Counted from the stretch's first letter, positions 34,104-42,813 are shown. The stretch: 64,000 bases of DNA from Mycobacterium interjectum (GCF_900078675.2 NZ_LT546237.1:3386744-3450743), one strand, 5' to 3'. Numbers and translations: made by a program. Notes: generated from the sequence alone by a model not told the origin.

Positions 34104-34298
34104 TCATTCCTCGACGTGAATGGCCAGTGCGGGGCACGCCGCGGCAGCGCGTCGTGCGCCGTCGGCCTGCTCGGGCGTTGGATGGGGATTGAGCAAGACG
34201 ACCACGCCGTCGTCGTCACGCTGGTCGAATACCTCCGGCGCGTTCAAGACGCAGTTACCCGATGACGCGCAAATGCCCTGGTCGACGGTGACTTTCAT
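34104..34298 (-). CDS. P450-type [3Fe-4S] ferredoxin
   Basis: The 64-residue ferredoxin has C10, C16 and C55 (CPA) and S13 at the variable fourth position. It sits between the TetR gene (10 bp) and the P450 gene (1 bp), and surely donates electrons to that P450. It lacks any tail beyond the normal domain. Confidence 0.93.
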   Translation of the reverse strand: MKVTVDQGICASSGNCVLNAPEVFDQRDDDGVVVLLNPHPTPEQADGARRAAAACPALAIHVEE

Positions 34299-34308
34299 CT
34301 GCGGACCC

Positions 34309-34974
34309 CTAGTCGTCCGGTGTCACGGGCGCCAGCCACAGGCCCACGATCGCGTCGATGAGGCCGGATGCCGCTGCGCGCCAGGATGATTGGTGCATCG
34401 ATGAACCCGTCGCCAGCGCGCGTTCACGGTCGGCGCAGGTGTGCATCAACAGGTTGCGGGCCATGATGTTGCGTTCGAATCGCACCTCGGCCGGCAGGTT
34501 GGGCAGGCAACCGTTGACCCCGTCGACGACCTGAACCAGCGACGGGGAGCTGAGCGCCCCCTTGACGATGATGTTGTAGTAGGCCGGGTCGGTCATCGCC
34601 TGCGCGGCGAAACGCGCGTACCAGGTGGGGTTCCCGAGCTGCTCGAGGTGGTCGGTGAGCGGGCGCACCAGGCAGGCCACCCACGCCCGCATGTCGGCCG
34701 AGCGACCCGATTCCAGCACCTCGGCCACCATGCGTTCGCGAAGCTGCTCGACCGGACCGCGGTGCTTCTGCTCGATGGCGCGCACTAGGTCGGCCTTGGT
34801 GCCGAAGTGGTATCCGACCGCGGCGTTGTTGCCCTGTCCGGCGGCCTCGCTGACCTGCCGGTTCGACACCGCGAACATGCCGTGCTCGGCGTACAGCCGC
34901 TCGGCCGCCACCAGGATCGCCTCCTGAGTGGAACTCGCCCGCTCGGTGCGAACGGTCCTGCCTGCCGTGGTCAT
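34309..34974 (-). CDS. TetR-family regulator of the P450-M24-CoA-transferase operon
   Basis: The 221-residue protein has the helix-turn-helix STQEAILVAAERLYAEHG followed by VSNRQVSEAAGQGNNAAVGY, then a helical ligand domain. ATG 34974 is preferred, about 12 nt after GAGG; TTG 34986 is possible. A 22-bp operator lies 27 bp upstream. A near-identical one precedes the SDR gene at 35913, so this protein probably represses both. It is the first gene of its own operon, which implies negative feedback and derepression by the pathway substrate. Confidence 0.9.
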   Translation of the reverse strand: MTTAGRTVRTERASSTQEAILVAAERLYAEHGMFAVSNRQVSEAAGQGNNAAVGYHFGTKADLVRAIEQKHRGPVEQLRERMVAEVLESGRSADMRAWVACLVRPLTDHLEQLGNPTWYARFAAQAMTDPAYYNIIVKGALSSPSLVQVVDGVNGCLPNLPAEVRFERNIMARNLLMHTCADRERALATGSSMHQSSWRAAASGLIDAIVGLWLAPVTPDD

Positions 34975-35000
34975 GCCGCTAGTCAACCTCGTCCACCACT

Positions 35001-35022
35001 TTAAGTCAAGCGCTTGATTTAA
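35001..35022. promoter_or_regulatory. 22-bp TetR operator, copy 1
   Basis: Arms TTAAGTCAAGC and its near mirror GCTTGATTTAA form a palindrome with one mismatched pair; the core TCAAGCGCTTGA is perfect. It lies upstream of the TetR gene start. Copy 2 at 35941-35962 differs at two central bases only. Confidence 0.75.
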
Positions 35023-35100
35023 CTCTATGTCGTCTAACGTGACGCTGCCGTGACGCTGGGGTCCGGGCGTGACGGCACCGTCACGCTCGAGCGGCGCCTG

Positions 35101-35913
35101 TCACCCCTCGCGCTTCTTGGATCGGATCGCCTTGCCCGCCACGGTGCCCCCGTCGACCGGCAGCACGGTGCCCGTGACGTAGCGCGACCGGTCGCTGGCG
35201 AAGTACAGCGCCGCCTCGGCGATGTCCTCGGCGGTGCCCTCGCGCTTCAGCGGCCGGTCGGCGCGCATCGTCTCGCGGATGCCTGCCTCGAACCGCTCGA
35301 GCTGCTCGGCATCCATGTTCATGGCCGACGTCTTCAACAGCGGCGTAGGTATGTTGCCCGGCGCGATGGCGTTCACCCGAATCTCGTAGTGCGCCAACTC
35401 GATCGCCGCCGACTTGGTGAACTGGATGACCGCCGCTTTGGACGCGCGGTAGGTCATCACGCCGCCGCCGGCCTGGATGCCGCCGATCGAGGTCATGTTG
35501 ATGATCGAGCCCCCGCCGTGGGCGGCCATGTGCCGGGCGGCATCTCGGGTGCCCGCCATCACGCCCAGGACGTTGACCGCCATGATGCGGTGGAAATCGG
35601 CCAGATCGTCCTCGATGAATCGGCCGTGCATGGTGCCCGAGACCCCGGCGTTGTTGACCATCACGTGCAGACCGCCGAACTTGTCGACGGCCGCGGCCAC
35701 CAGGGCCCCGACCTGTTCCGGGTCGGAGACGTCCGTGCGCACGAAGAAGGTGTCGGGCCCCAGCGCGGCCGCGAGCGCCTCACCCTTGTCGGTTTCCACA
35801 TCGGCGATGACGACCCGCGCACCCTCGGCCGCAAACTTCTCCACCGTGCCGCGCCCGATCCCCGATGCCCCCCCGGTGACGATGGCCACCTTGCCCGCCA
35901 GATCGTTGACCAC
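35101..35913 (-). CDS. Short-chain dehydrogenase/reductase under the second TetR
   Basis: The 270-residue SDR has TGGASGIGRG, VNNAG, MTSIGG and YRASKAAV, the full classical set. The C-terminus ends in a basic AIRSKKREG. GTG start at 35913 (MVNDLAGKV). It is on the same strand as the TetR operon but upstream of it, with its own copy of the operator 28 bp before the start, so it forms a second transcript of the same small regulon. It likely oxidises the product of the P450 or another alcohol of the pathway. Confidence 0.9.
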   Translation of the reverse strand: MVNDLAGKVAIVTGGASGIGRGTVEKFAAEGARVVIADVETDKGEALAAALGPDTFFVRTDVSDPEQVGALVAAAVDKFGGLHVMVNNAGVSGTMHGRFIEDDLADFHRIMAVNVLGVMAGTRDAARHMAAHGGGSIINMTSIGGIQAGGGVMTYRASKAAVIQFTKSAAIELAHYEIRVNAIAPGNIPTPLLKTSAMNMDAEQLERFEAGIRETMRADRPLKREGTAEDIAEAALYFASDRSRYVTGTVLPVDGGTVAGKAIRSKKREG

Positions 35914-35940
35914 ACGACGAGTTAATCGGCGGTGGCCGCG

Positions 35941-35962
35941 TTAAGTCAAGCAATTGATTTAA
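35941..35962. promoter_or_regulatory. 22-bp TetR operator, copy 2
   Basis: The site begins TTAAGTCAAG and ends TTGATTTAA, matching the operator at 35001 at 20 of 22 positions. It lies 28 bp before the SDR start codon and about 110 bp before the divergent NmrA-like gene, which might share control. Confidence 0.75.
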
Positions 35963-36073
35963 GCCGCCCGCGACCTGCGTCTATATCAATTCACTTTCTA
36001 CCGACTTCAAGGGTTCGCGCAGAAGTGGAATGCTGGGTTCACCAGTCATCGGCTACTTCGGGAGGGCTAAATC

Positions 36074-36841
36074 ATGAAGATACTGGTTATCGGCGGTACC
36101 GGGCTCATCGGCTCGCAGGTCATCGCCGATCTGACCGCGTTGGGACACGAGGCAATCTCGGCCTCCCCTCACTCGGGCGTCGACTCGGTGACCGGCGAGG
36201 GTCTCGGGGAAGCGGTGGCGGGCGTGCACAAGGTGGTGGATGTGTCCAACTCGCCGTCCTTCGACGACGACCCGGTGATGCACTTCTTCACCGCGTCGAC
36301 CAAGAACCTTCTCGCCGCCGAGCGCGCGGCCGGTGTGCAGCACCACGTCGCCCTCTCGATCGTGGGCGCCGACCGCGCCCCGGACAGCGGCTACATGCGG
36401 GCCAAGGTTGCCCAGGAGAAGCTGATCGAGGAATCGGGTAACCCGTATTCCATCGTGCGAGCGACCCAGTTCTTCGAATTCGTCAATGCCATCGCCGATT
36501 CGGCAACCGACGGCGACACCATCCGCCTGCCGGTCGGGGCGTTCCAGCCGATCGCCGCCAAGGATGTCGCCACCGCCGTCGCCGGCGCGACGATCAGCGA
36601 TCCGACCAACGGCATGACCAACATCGCCGGCCCCGAGAAGCGCGGGATGGACGACTTCATCCGGACCGCCCTTGCCGCATCCGGCGACCCACGTCAGGTG
36701 GTGGGCGACCCCGAGGCCCGCTATTTCGGTACCAAACTCGACGAGCACACCATCGTTCCCCTCGACAGCGAAGACCCCACGATCTACCCCACCCGCTTCA
36801 GCGACTGGGCCGCCGCTCGACAGACCAGTGACGCGCGCTAG
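36074..36841 (+). CDS. NmrA-like NAD(P)-binding (atypical SDR) protein
   Basis: The 255-residue protein has the atypical SDR motif GGTGLIGSQVIADL and ends with ARQTSDAR. It resembles NmrA/SDR_a5-type proteins that bind NAD(P) and act as reductases or redox sensors. No Tyr-x3-Lys catalytic motif of the classical kind is seen apart from YMRAK. It has GGGAGGG-type ribosome binding just upstream. The divergent SDR gene and operator lie to its left, so joint regulation is possible. Confidence 0.78.
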   Translation: MKILVIGGTGLIGSQVIADLTALGHEAISASPHSGVDSVTGEGLGEAVAGVHKVVDVSNSPSFDDDPVMHFFTASTKNLLAAERAAGVQHHVALSIVGADRAPDSGYMRAKVAQEKLIEESGNPYSIVRATQFFEFVNAIADSATDGDTIRLPVGAFQPIAAKDVATAVAGATISDPTNGMTNIAGPEKRGMDDFIRTALAASGDPRQVVGDPEARYFGTKLDEHTIVPLDSEDPTIYPTRFSDWAAARQTSDAR

Positions 36842-36859
36842 CGGGCAGGCGGGGCACTG

Positions 36860-37603
36860 ATGCCTCGGGTTGCATTGATCACCGGGGCCAGCCGGGGGAT
36901 CGGCGCGGCGACGGCGCGGGTCCTTGCCGAACGCGGGTTTCGGGTGGTGGTCAACTACCACTCCAGCGCGCCGGAGGCCGAGGAGGTGGTCGCCGGCATC
37001 ACGTCGTCCGGCGGTGAGGCCGTGGCGATCAAGGCCGACGTCACGGTGGCGGTTGACGTCTCCGCCATGGTCGACGAAACAGCGCAGCGCTGGGGCGCAG
37101 TGGACGTGCTGGTGCACAACGCGTTGATCCCGTTCGTCGTCACCTCCTTCGCCGACCTCACCTGGGAACAGCTGGGCGGCAAGGTGGACGCGGAGCTGCA
37201 TGCCGCCTACATGCTGACGAAGGCCGTTGTGCCGGAAATGGTTTCCCGTGGTTATGGCCGGCTGATCTATCTGAGCACCGGGCTGTCCCGACGGCCGCGT
37301 GACGGGATGATCGCGCTCGGCACGGCGAAGGCGGCCCTAGACCAGTTCGTTCGGTACGTTGCGCTCGAGCTGGCACCGCATGGGGTCACCGCCAACCTTG
37401 TCGCACCGGCCACCGTCGGCGGAACGACGGTGACCGGCCAGCTCACGCCGGATCGGGTGCGTGCGCTGGGAGAGGCCGCTCCGATGGGACGGCTGGTGAC
37501 GCCGGACGAGGTCGCCCACACCATAGCGTTCTTGGCAAGCGAGGACTCCGGTTTCACCACCGGGCACTATCTGCCGGTCAACGGCGGCATCGCGATGGAC
37601 TGA
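36860..37603 (+). CDS. FabG-like SDR lacking the catalytic tyrosine
   Basis: The 247-residue SDR has TGASRGIGAAT and ends in LPVNGGIAMD, but NNAG reads HNAL and the active-site YxxxK reads LGTAK, with L153 in place of tyrosine and K157 kept. The serine region is STGLS. It can bind cofactor but probably lacks ordinary ketoreductase activity. It could be a regulator, a partner subunit, or use another acid. It lies 18 bp after the NmrA-like gene and 7 bp before the NMT1-like gene. Confidence 0.8.
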   Translation: MPRVALITGASRGIGAATARVLAERGFRVVVNYHSSAPEAEEVVAGITSSGGEAVAIKADVTVAVDVSAMVDETAQRWGAVDVLVHNALIPFVVTSFADLTWEQLGGKVDAELHAAYMLTKAVVPEMVSRGYGRLIYLSTGLSRRPRDGMIALGTAKAALDQFVRYVALELAPHGVTANLVAPATVGGTTVTGQLTPDRVRALGEAAPMGRLVTPDEVAHTIAFLASEDSGFTTGHYLPVNGGIAMD

Positions 37604-37610
37604 ACGCGAC

Positions 37611-38477
37611 ATGCACACGATCGACCTGGCCTACGTCGGGCGCGGCATACACGAGGAACTGATCGCCTACATCGCCGATCAGGAGGGCTACTTCCAAGAC
37701 GAGGGCGTCCACGTCGCGGTACGGGACGGAATCGCCTGGGATACAGAGCGTCTGCGCTCCTGCGCGACGATCGGCCTCGGCCGGAGCGTGCTATCGCGCC
37801 TGACCCACGGCATCGAGTGGACGGTGCTGAGCGTGAACACCCACCGCCCGCTGTTCTGGTTCCTCGGCGGCCCGGGGGTGTCCGCCATGGCGGAGCTTCG
37901 CGGACGCCGGCTCGCGGTACACGCGGGGCACACCGCCCCGGGGTGCTTCGCGCGGATCGTGCTGCGCCGGCACGGCCTTGACCCCGACCGCGACCTCGAG
38001 TGTGTGGCGCGGGCTCCTGGTGACTACCAGATGGATCTGCGGAGGCTGCGCGATGGCTCGATCGATGCCGCGTACGTCGGCAGCACCATGGCACCCGAGC
38101 AGGTCGCCGAGGAGGAAGGGTTCCACGTGCTGGCCTGGGTGGGGGATCATTTGCAGATCCCCACCGTCGGGGTGGCCGTGGATGCGACCCGCCTTCAGGT
38201 CGACAGCCCGGCGGTGCAGGCGGTGGTGCGGGCGAACCAACGCGCGCTGCGGACGATGGCCGAAAGACCCGATCTCGCCGTCGATTACGTGGCATCGTTT
38301 CTGGATCGGCTGACGCGCGACGAGGCGCAACGCCACTACGAGCGCTACGTCGGTCCGTGCTACACCGCCGACGGCCGGGTGGACCTCGATATCGCCCAAC
38401 GTGGGCTCGACGCCGTCGCGGCCGAACTCGGTGTCCCCTCGGCACCGGCCGACCAGATCTACCAGCACGCCCGCTAA
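37611..38477 (+). CDS. NMT1/THI5-like periplasmic-binding fold protein without signal peptide
   Basis: The 288-residue protein has the type II periplasmic-binding fold of NMT1/THI5-like solute receptors (YIADQEGYFQDEGVHVAV, RGRRLAVHAGHTAPGCF, GSIDAAYVGSTMAPEQ). No signal peptide, lipobox or transport partner is present, so it is cytoplasmic. Cytoplasmic relatives include enzymes such as phthalate-type decarboxylases and THI5. An enzyme or sensor role fits better than uptake. It is grouped with two dehydrogenase-like genes. Confidence 0.7.
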   Translation: MHTIDLAYVGRGIHEELIAYIADQEGYFQDEGVHVAVRDGIAWDTERLRSCATIGLGRSVLSRLTHGIEWTVLSVNTHRPLFWFLGGPGVSAMAELRGRRLAVHAGHTAPGCFARIVLRRHGLDPDRDLECVARAPGDYQMDLRRLRDGSIDAAYVGSTMAPEQVAEEEGFHVLAWVGDHLQIPTVGVAVDATRLQVDSPAVQAVVRANQRALRTMAERPDLAVDYVASFLDRLTRDEAQRHYERYVGPCYTADGRVDLDIAQRGLDAVAAELGVPSAPADQIYQHAR

Positions 38478-38552
38478 CTCTTGCGTTCCGGCCAACCGCC
38501 GAGCACGGTATAAGGCGCCGGGGGCGGGTCGACGCAAGACGAGGAGCGCGCA

Positions 38553-40151
38553 ATGCCGGTGCTGCCCACAGGCGGGGTCACCTTCGACGGGGCGCTGTTG
38601 ACTAGGCGCGGTTTCCTGGCCGCCGGTGTCGCCGGCGGGCTGGCGCTGGCGGGCTGCAGCCAATCCAACTCCCAGGCATCGGGCACCGCCGCGCAAATGG
38701 CCGCGGCCATCGCCGCCGCCGAAAAGGCGCGGCCGCACAGCGGGCGCACCGTGACCGCCAGCCTGTCGCCCCAGCAAGCCCAGGTCGATCTCGGCGGGCC
38801 GGTCGCCCGTACCTTCGCCTACGGCAACAACATCCCCGGACCGCTGATCCGGGCCAAGGTCGGTGACGAGCTGGTCGTCACCGTCTCGAACCGGCTGGAC
38901 CATCCGACCTCGGTGCATTGGCACGGCATCGCGCTGCGCAACGACATGGACGGCGCCGCACCCGCGACCCCGAACATCGCGGCCGGCCAGGACTTCACTT
39001 ACCGCTTCTCCGTGCCGAATCCGGGCACCTACTGGGGCCATCCGCACACCGGCCTGGACGCCGACATGGGGCTTTATCTGCCGGTCATCGTCGACGACCC
39101 GAGCGAAGGCGACTACGACGCCGAATGGATTGTCGTCCTTGACGATTGGACAGATGGCATAGGAAAGAGCCCGCAGCAGCTATACAACGAGCTCGCCGGT
39201 ACGAACAAGCCGAGCCGCTCGAACGTGCCGACGACGACGTCGACGACACCCACGACGCCGGCCGGCCCAACAACGTCGGAGACGCCGACGTCCGGGATGC
39301 CGGAGATGCCTGGCATGTCCGACAACGACGGCAGTAAGAGCGATCTGCTCGGCGGCGACGCGGGGGACATCGACTACCCCTGCTACCTGATCAACGGCCG
39401 GATCCCGGCGGCGCCCACGACGTTCAACGCGAAGCCGGGTCAGCGCATCAGGATCCGATTCATCAATACGGGCTCCGACACCGCTTTTCGCGTCGCGCTG
39501 GCCGGGCATTCGATGACGGTCACCCATACCGATGGATTTCCCGTGGTGCCCACCCAGGTCGACGCCCTGCTGATCGGCATGGCAGAACGTTACGACGTCA
39601 TTGTGACCGCGGCCGACGGGGTCTTTCCGCTCGTCGCGCTCGCGGAAGGAAAGAACGACCTGGCGCGCGCACTGCTGTCGACCGGAACCGGCAGCCCACC
39701 CGACCCTGGGTTCCAACCTCCCGAACTCGGCAAGCGGGTGGGCACCATCGGAATGTTCACGGCCACAACGCCGGTCAACCTGGGCCGGCCCCAGCCCGAC
39801 CTGAACCTCCCCGTCGTGCTGGGCGGCAATATGATGCAATACGACTGGATCATCAACGGGCGGCCGTACAGCAACACCGACCCGCTGCACGTCCGAGAGG
39901 GCGAGCGGCCCACCATCACGTTCGACAACCCCACCATGATGTACCACCCAATTCACCTACACGGGCACACTTTCCAGCTGATCAACGCCGACGGCAGCCC
40001 GGGCGCCCGCAAGGACACCGTGATCGTACTGCCCCGGCAGAAGATCCTCGCCGTGCTGGTCGCCGACAATCCGGGCTTGTGGCAGTTGCACTGTCACAAC
40101 ACCTATCACCAGGATGCCGGCATGCAGACCCGGCTGGACTACACGTTCTGA
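38553..40151 (+). CDS. mmcO: Multicopper oxidase lipoprotein, MmcO type
   Basis: The 532-residue protein is a three-domain multicopper oxidase. It has a Tat-type signal with RR at 18-19 and a lipobox LALAGC with C35 for lipid anchoring. Copper ligands are in HWHGIAL, YWGHPHTG, HPIHLHGHTF and LHCHNTYHQ. It oxidises Cu(I) or other substrates at the cell envelope and gives copper tolerance in M. tuberculosis. A Thr/Pro/Met-rich insertion around residues 220-255 is longer than I recall in MmcO. AGGAG precedes the ATG. The 3' end overlaps the convergent hydrolase by 13 bp. Confidence 0.9.
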   Translation: MPVLPTGGVTFDGALLTRRGFLAAGVAGGLALAGCSQSNSQASGTAAQMAAAIAAAEKARPHSGRTVTASLSPQQAQVDLGGPVARTFAYGNNIPGPLIRAKVGDELVVTVSNRLDHPTSVHWHGIALRNDMDGAAPATPNIAAGQDFTYRFSVPNPGTYWGHPHTGLDADMGLYLPVIVDDPSEGDYDAEWIVVLDDWTDGIGKSPQQLYNELAGTNKPSRSNVPTTTSTTPTTPAGPTTSETPTSGMPEMPGMSDNDGSKSDLLGGDAGDIDYPCYLINGRIPAAPTTFNAKPGQRIRIRFINTGSDTAFRVALAGHSMTVTHTDGFPVVPTQVDALLIGMAERYDVIVTAADGVFPLVALAEGKNDLARALLSTGTGSPPDPGFQPPELGKRVGTIGMFTATTPVNLGRPQPDLNLPVVLGGNMMQYDWIINGRPYSNTDPLHVREGERPTITFDNPTMMYHPIHLHGHTFQLINADGSPGARKDTVIVLPRQKILAVLVADNPGLWQLHCHNTYHQDAGMQTRLDYTF

Positions 40152-40975
40152 CCACAGGCCGAGGCGAAAAAGTCCAGCAGCAACTCGTTGACCGCCGATG
40201 GCCGCTCGATCTGCGGGCAGTGACCCGCACGGGGAATCACGGCCGAGCGGCCGCCCTTCACCTGCTTCGCGATCTGCTCGGCCCAGCCCGACGGGAGGAG
40301 CTTGTCGCCTTCCCCCGCGACAACAAGCGTCGGCACGCCGATGCGCGCGTAGTCGCGCGCGCTCGACGGGGTCGAAGACGGTGCGGCGTCAGGGCGACGA
40401 AATCGCGCCGCCGCCACCGCCTCCCACGCGCCGGGCGCGGTACTCGACTCGTACCGGCGGCGGACGTAGTCCTCGTCGGCCGGGTAGCCGGGATCGTAGA
40501 ACAACGCCTCCACGATGCGGCGCATCGCCGGCAGCGTCGCGTCGTACTGCTGCAGCGCGTCGAAATGCCGGTTCTGCTGGATCTCCCCACCCCCGCAGAT
40601 CGCTACCAGGCTGCGGATCGGCAACCGTGGGCGCTCGGAGGTGGCGTCGGTGAGCAGGTTGATGGCGCCCATCGAGTTGCCGACGAAGTGGGCCGAGTCG
40701 ATGCCCAGCAGCTCACAGAACCGCGCGACATGGCGGATTCGCATGCCGCGGCCGTCGACGAAGTCGATCACCTTGGCCGACTGGCCGAACCCCAGCTGGT
40801 CGGGCGCCAGCACCCGGTAGTGCGCGGCGAGCGCGGCGATGTTGCGTTCCCACCCGAGTTCGGCGCTGCCGCCGAACTCGCCGCCGTGCAGCAGGACCAC
40901 CGGGTCGCCTTCGCCGGCCTCCAGATAGCTGGTGGCCAGTCCATCGACCAGCGTCGTCCTGCGATGAACCTCCAT
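40139..40975 (-). CDS. Alpha/beta-hydrolase (MhpC/meta-cleavage product hydrolase-like)
   Basis: The 278-residue hydrolase has HGGEFGG near the oxyanion, the elbow GNSMGA and the C-terminal RAGHCPQIERP. The fold and the NSMG elbow are like C-C hydrolases that cleave ring-fission products. It is the last gene of a minus-strand set SDR, cyclase, hydrolase downstream of the mhp-like genes. ATG 40975 overlaps the cyclase stop (TGATG). A role next to MhpB is plausible, but there is also another MhpC-like gene at 48448. Confidence 0.82.
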   Translation of the reverse strand: MEVHRRTTLVDGLATSYLEAGEGDPVVLLHGGEFGGSAELGWERNIAALAAHYRVLAPDQLGFGQSAKVIDFVDGRGMRIRHVARFCELLGIDSAHFVGNSMGAINLLTDATSERPRLPIRSLVAICGGGEIQQNRHFDALQQYDATLPAMRRIVEALFYDPGYPADEDYVRRRYESSTAPGAWEAVAAARFRRPDAAPSSTPSSARDYARIGVPTLVVAGEGDKLLPSGWAEQIAKQVKGGRSAVIPRAGHCPQIERPSAVNELLLDFFASACGQNV

Positions 40976-41967
40976 CACTTGATCGCGATCGGGTTCACCG
41001 GGGAGCCCACGGCGCCAACGACTCTCAGCGGGGGCGCGACAAGCTGGAATTCGTACACCCCGTCCGCGGCGCAGTCGGCCGCCAGGGCACCGAGGTCCCA
41101 GTACTCGCCGAACATCAGCCCCATGTCCCGCAGGCACAGCAGATGGAGCGGGAAGGTTATCCCGTCGACGCCGGACACCAGGTCTTCGACTTGGAGGTTG
41201 TCGGCCGCGACCGCCGCCACCTCGTGATCGTGCAGCCACGAGGCGCAGCGCCAGTCCAGGCCCGAATAGCCCTCCGTCTTGTTGCCGGTCTCGAGGAACT
41301 TCGTCCACCAACCGGTGTGGATCAACACGATGTCGCCCCGCCCGACCGTCACCCCTTGTGCGCGCACGACGTCGTCCAGTTCCTCGGGCGTGATCGGGTT
41401 ACCGGCTTCCAGGAAGACCTCCGCGCCGCGATGGCGAACGAGGTCCAGCAGGACACCGCGCGAGGTGATGCCCTTGCCGTCGACTTTGTCGATGCCGCAG
41501 TGGAAGGCTCCCATGCTGGTCACCGAATCCGCCGGGAAACCGTTGTAGAGCTGGTCGTCGTAGTAGACGTGCGACAGCGCGTCCCATTGGCTGGCCGCCT
41601 GCAACGGCATGATGATCATGTCGTCGTTGAAGCGGAACGGATTGTCGGCGGTCATGTATCCACTTAGCTGCTTCGCCAATGGGTTTCGCGCCCAATCCGG
41701 CCCGTACTTGGCCAGCGTGTGCACGTCGCCGCCGTCCACGGTCATGACGTGCACCGGGTTGTGCCGAAACTCGAAGGCGCCCTGCGGGCCCGACGCACCG
41801 AAGTCCACGCCGAGTGAAAACACCTTGCCATGGCGCACCAGGCCGGCGGCCTGGGCGACCTTGTCGGCGGTGATGAAGTTCAGCGTGCCCAGCTCGTCGT
41901 CGGCCCCCCAGCGCCCCCAGTTGCAGACGTCACGGGCGGCCCGCCGGAAATCGGCTACGCTGGCCAC
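40975..41967 (-). CDS. Putative cyclase (kynurenine formamidase-like fold)
   Basis: The 330-residue protein is a cyclase-family metal hydrolase. The metal motif, usually HGTHxDxPxH, reads SQWDALSHV here, as in a long subfamily with a D-x-x-x-H core. It has IVLIHTGWW, typical of the fold. Members open or close rings such as lactones or formamides. GTG 41967 overlaps the SDR stop by 13 bp. I expect it to hydrolyse a ring or ester intermediate of the neighbouring pathway; this is inference. Confidence 0.8.
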   Translation of the reverse strand: MASVADFRRAARDVCNWGRWGADDELGTLNFITADKVAQAAGLVRHGKVFSLGVDFGASGPQGAFEFRHNPVHVMTVDGGDVHTLAKYGPDWARNPLAKQLSGYMTADNPFRFNDDMIIMPLQAASQWDALSHVYYDDQLYNGFPADSVTSMGAFHCGIDKVDGKGITSRGVLLDLVRHRGAEVFLEAGNPITPEELDDVVRAQGVTVGRGDIVLIHTGWWTKFLETGNKTEGYSGLDWRCASWLHDHEVAAVAADNLQVEDLVSGVDGITFPLHLLCLRDMGLMFGEYWDLGALAADCAADGVYEFQLVAPPLRVVGAVGSPVNPIAIK

Positions 41968-42785
41968 GGCGCTCCCTCCTCGAGCTCACGGGCGATCGCC
42001 GCGCCCACGTTTCCGCCGTCGACCCACAACACCTGGCCCGAGATATAGCTGGCCGCACGGCTATTCAGAAACAGTAAAACCGAGGCCTGTTCGTCCGGCC
42101 CGGAAACACGACCCAAGGGTTTGGGAATGTCGTCGAGGAAGCCCTGCCCGTAGGCGGTGCGCAGCTGATCGAGGATCGGGGTTTCGGTGACCCCGGGGCC
42201 GGTGCAGTTGATTCGGATGCCCCGGGCGCCGAGCGGCGCGGCCTTTCGCATGGTGTACAGAATGATCGCCTCTTTGGACAATTGGTAGCCACCACCGGGC
42301 AGCGCATCGGGGTGGGCCTGACACCATTCGATCCCTTGCCGCATATCCGCGGTATTGAGCAGCGGCGCCACCGCCCGCAAATGGTCCCGGTATCCCGCGG
42401 CCGCGAGCGAGGAGACGCTGACGATCGACGACCCCGCGGGCATCTTCTCGACCAGCGCCTCGGTGATGTGCCGCAGCCCGAGGAAGTTGATGGTGACCAC
42501 CAGCGGGGGGTTGCCGATCCCGGACGAGACGCCGGCCACGTTGAACAGCGCGTCGACCGGCCCGTCGATGGACGCCACCGCGCGATCGATCGAATCCGGG
42601 TCGGCGAGGTCGATCTCGTGAAACCCGTTGAGCTCGAAGGAGGGCCGCCGCTTATCCAGTCCGACAACGTCGCCGCCAAGTTCGCTGAGCTGCCGCGCCA
42701 CGTGCTCACCGATGCCCGAAGCGCATCCGGTCACCACGGCGCGGCGGCCGTCATAGCGCCACAGCTCGTCGAGTCGTCCCACCAC
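41955..42785 (-). CDS. Short-chain dehydrogenase (3-alpha-hydroxysteroid dehydrogenase-like)
   Basis: The 276-residue SDR has TGCASGIGEHVARQL, FNVAG, SVSSLAAAG and YQLSKEAI, with the long insertion between S and Y seen in 3-alpha-HSD/carbonyl reductase-like proteins. It probably acts on a cyclic or steroid-like alcohol or ketone. Start is GTG 42785 or 42782, with AGGA upstream; longer extensions read into the gap. It is 28 bp after the luciferase-like gene. Confidence 0.85.
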   Translation of the reverse strand: MVGRLDELWRYDGRRAVVTGCASGIGEHVARQLSELGGDVVGLDKRRPSFELNGFHEIDLADPDSIDRAVASIDGPVDALFNVAGVSSGIGNPPLVVTINFLGLRHITEALVEKMPAGSSIVSVSSLAAAGYRDHLRAVAPLLNTADMRQGIEWCQAHPDALPGGGYQLSKEAIILYTMRKAAPLGARGIRINCTGPGVTETPILDQLRTAYGQGFLDDIPKPLGRVSGPDEQASVLLFLNSRAASYISGQVLWVDGGNVGAAIARELEEGAPWPA

Positions 42786-42813
42786 TGGTCCTAAATCGGG
42801 AGGTTTCCCGGTC

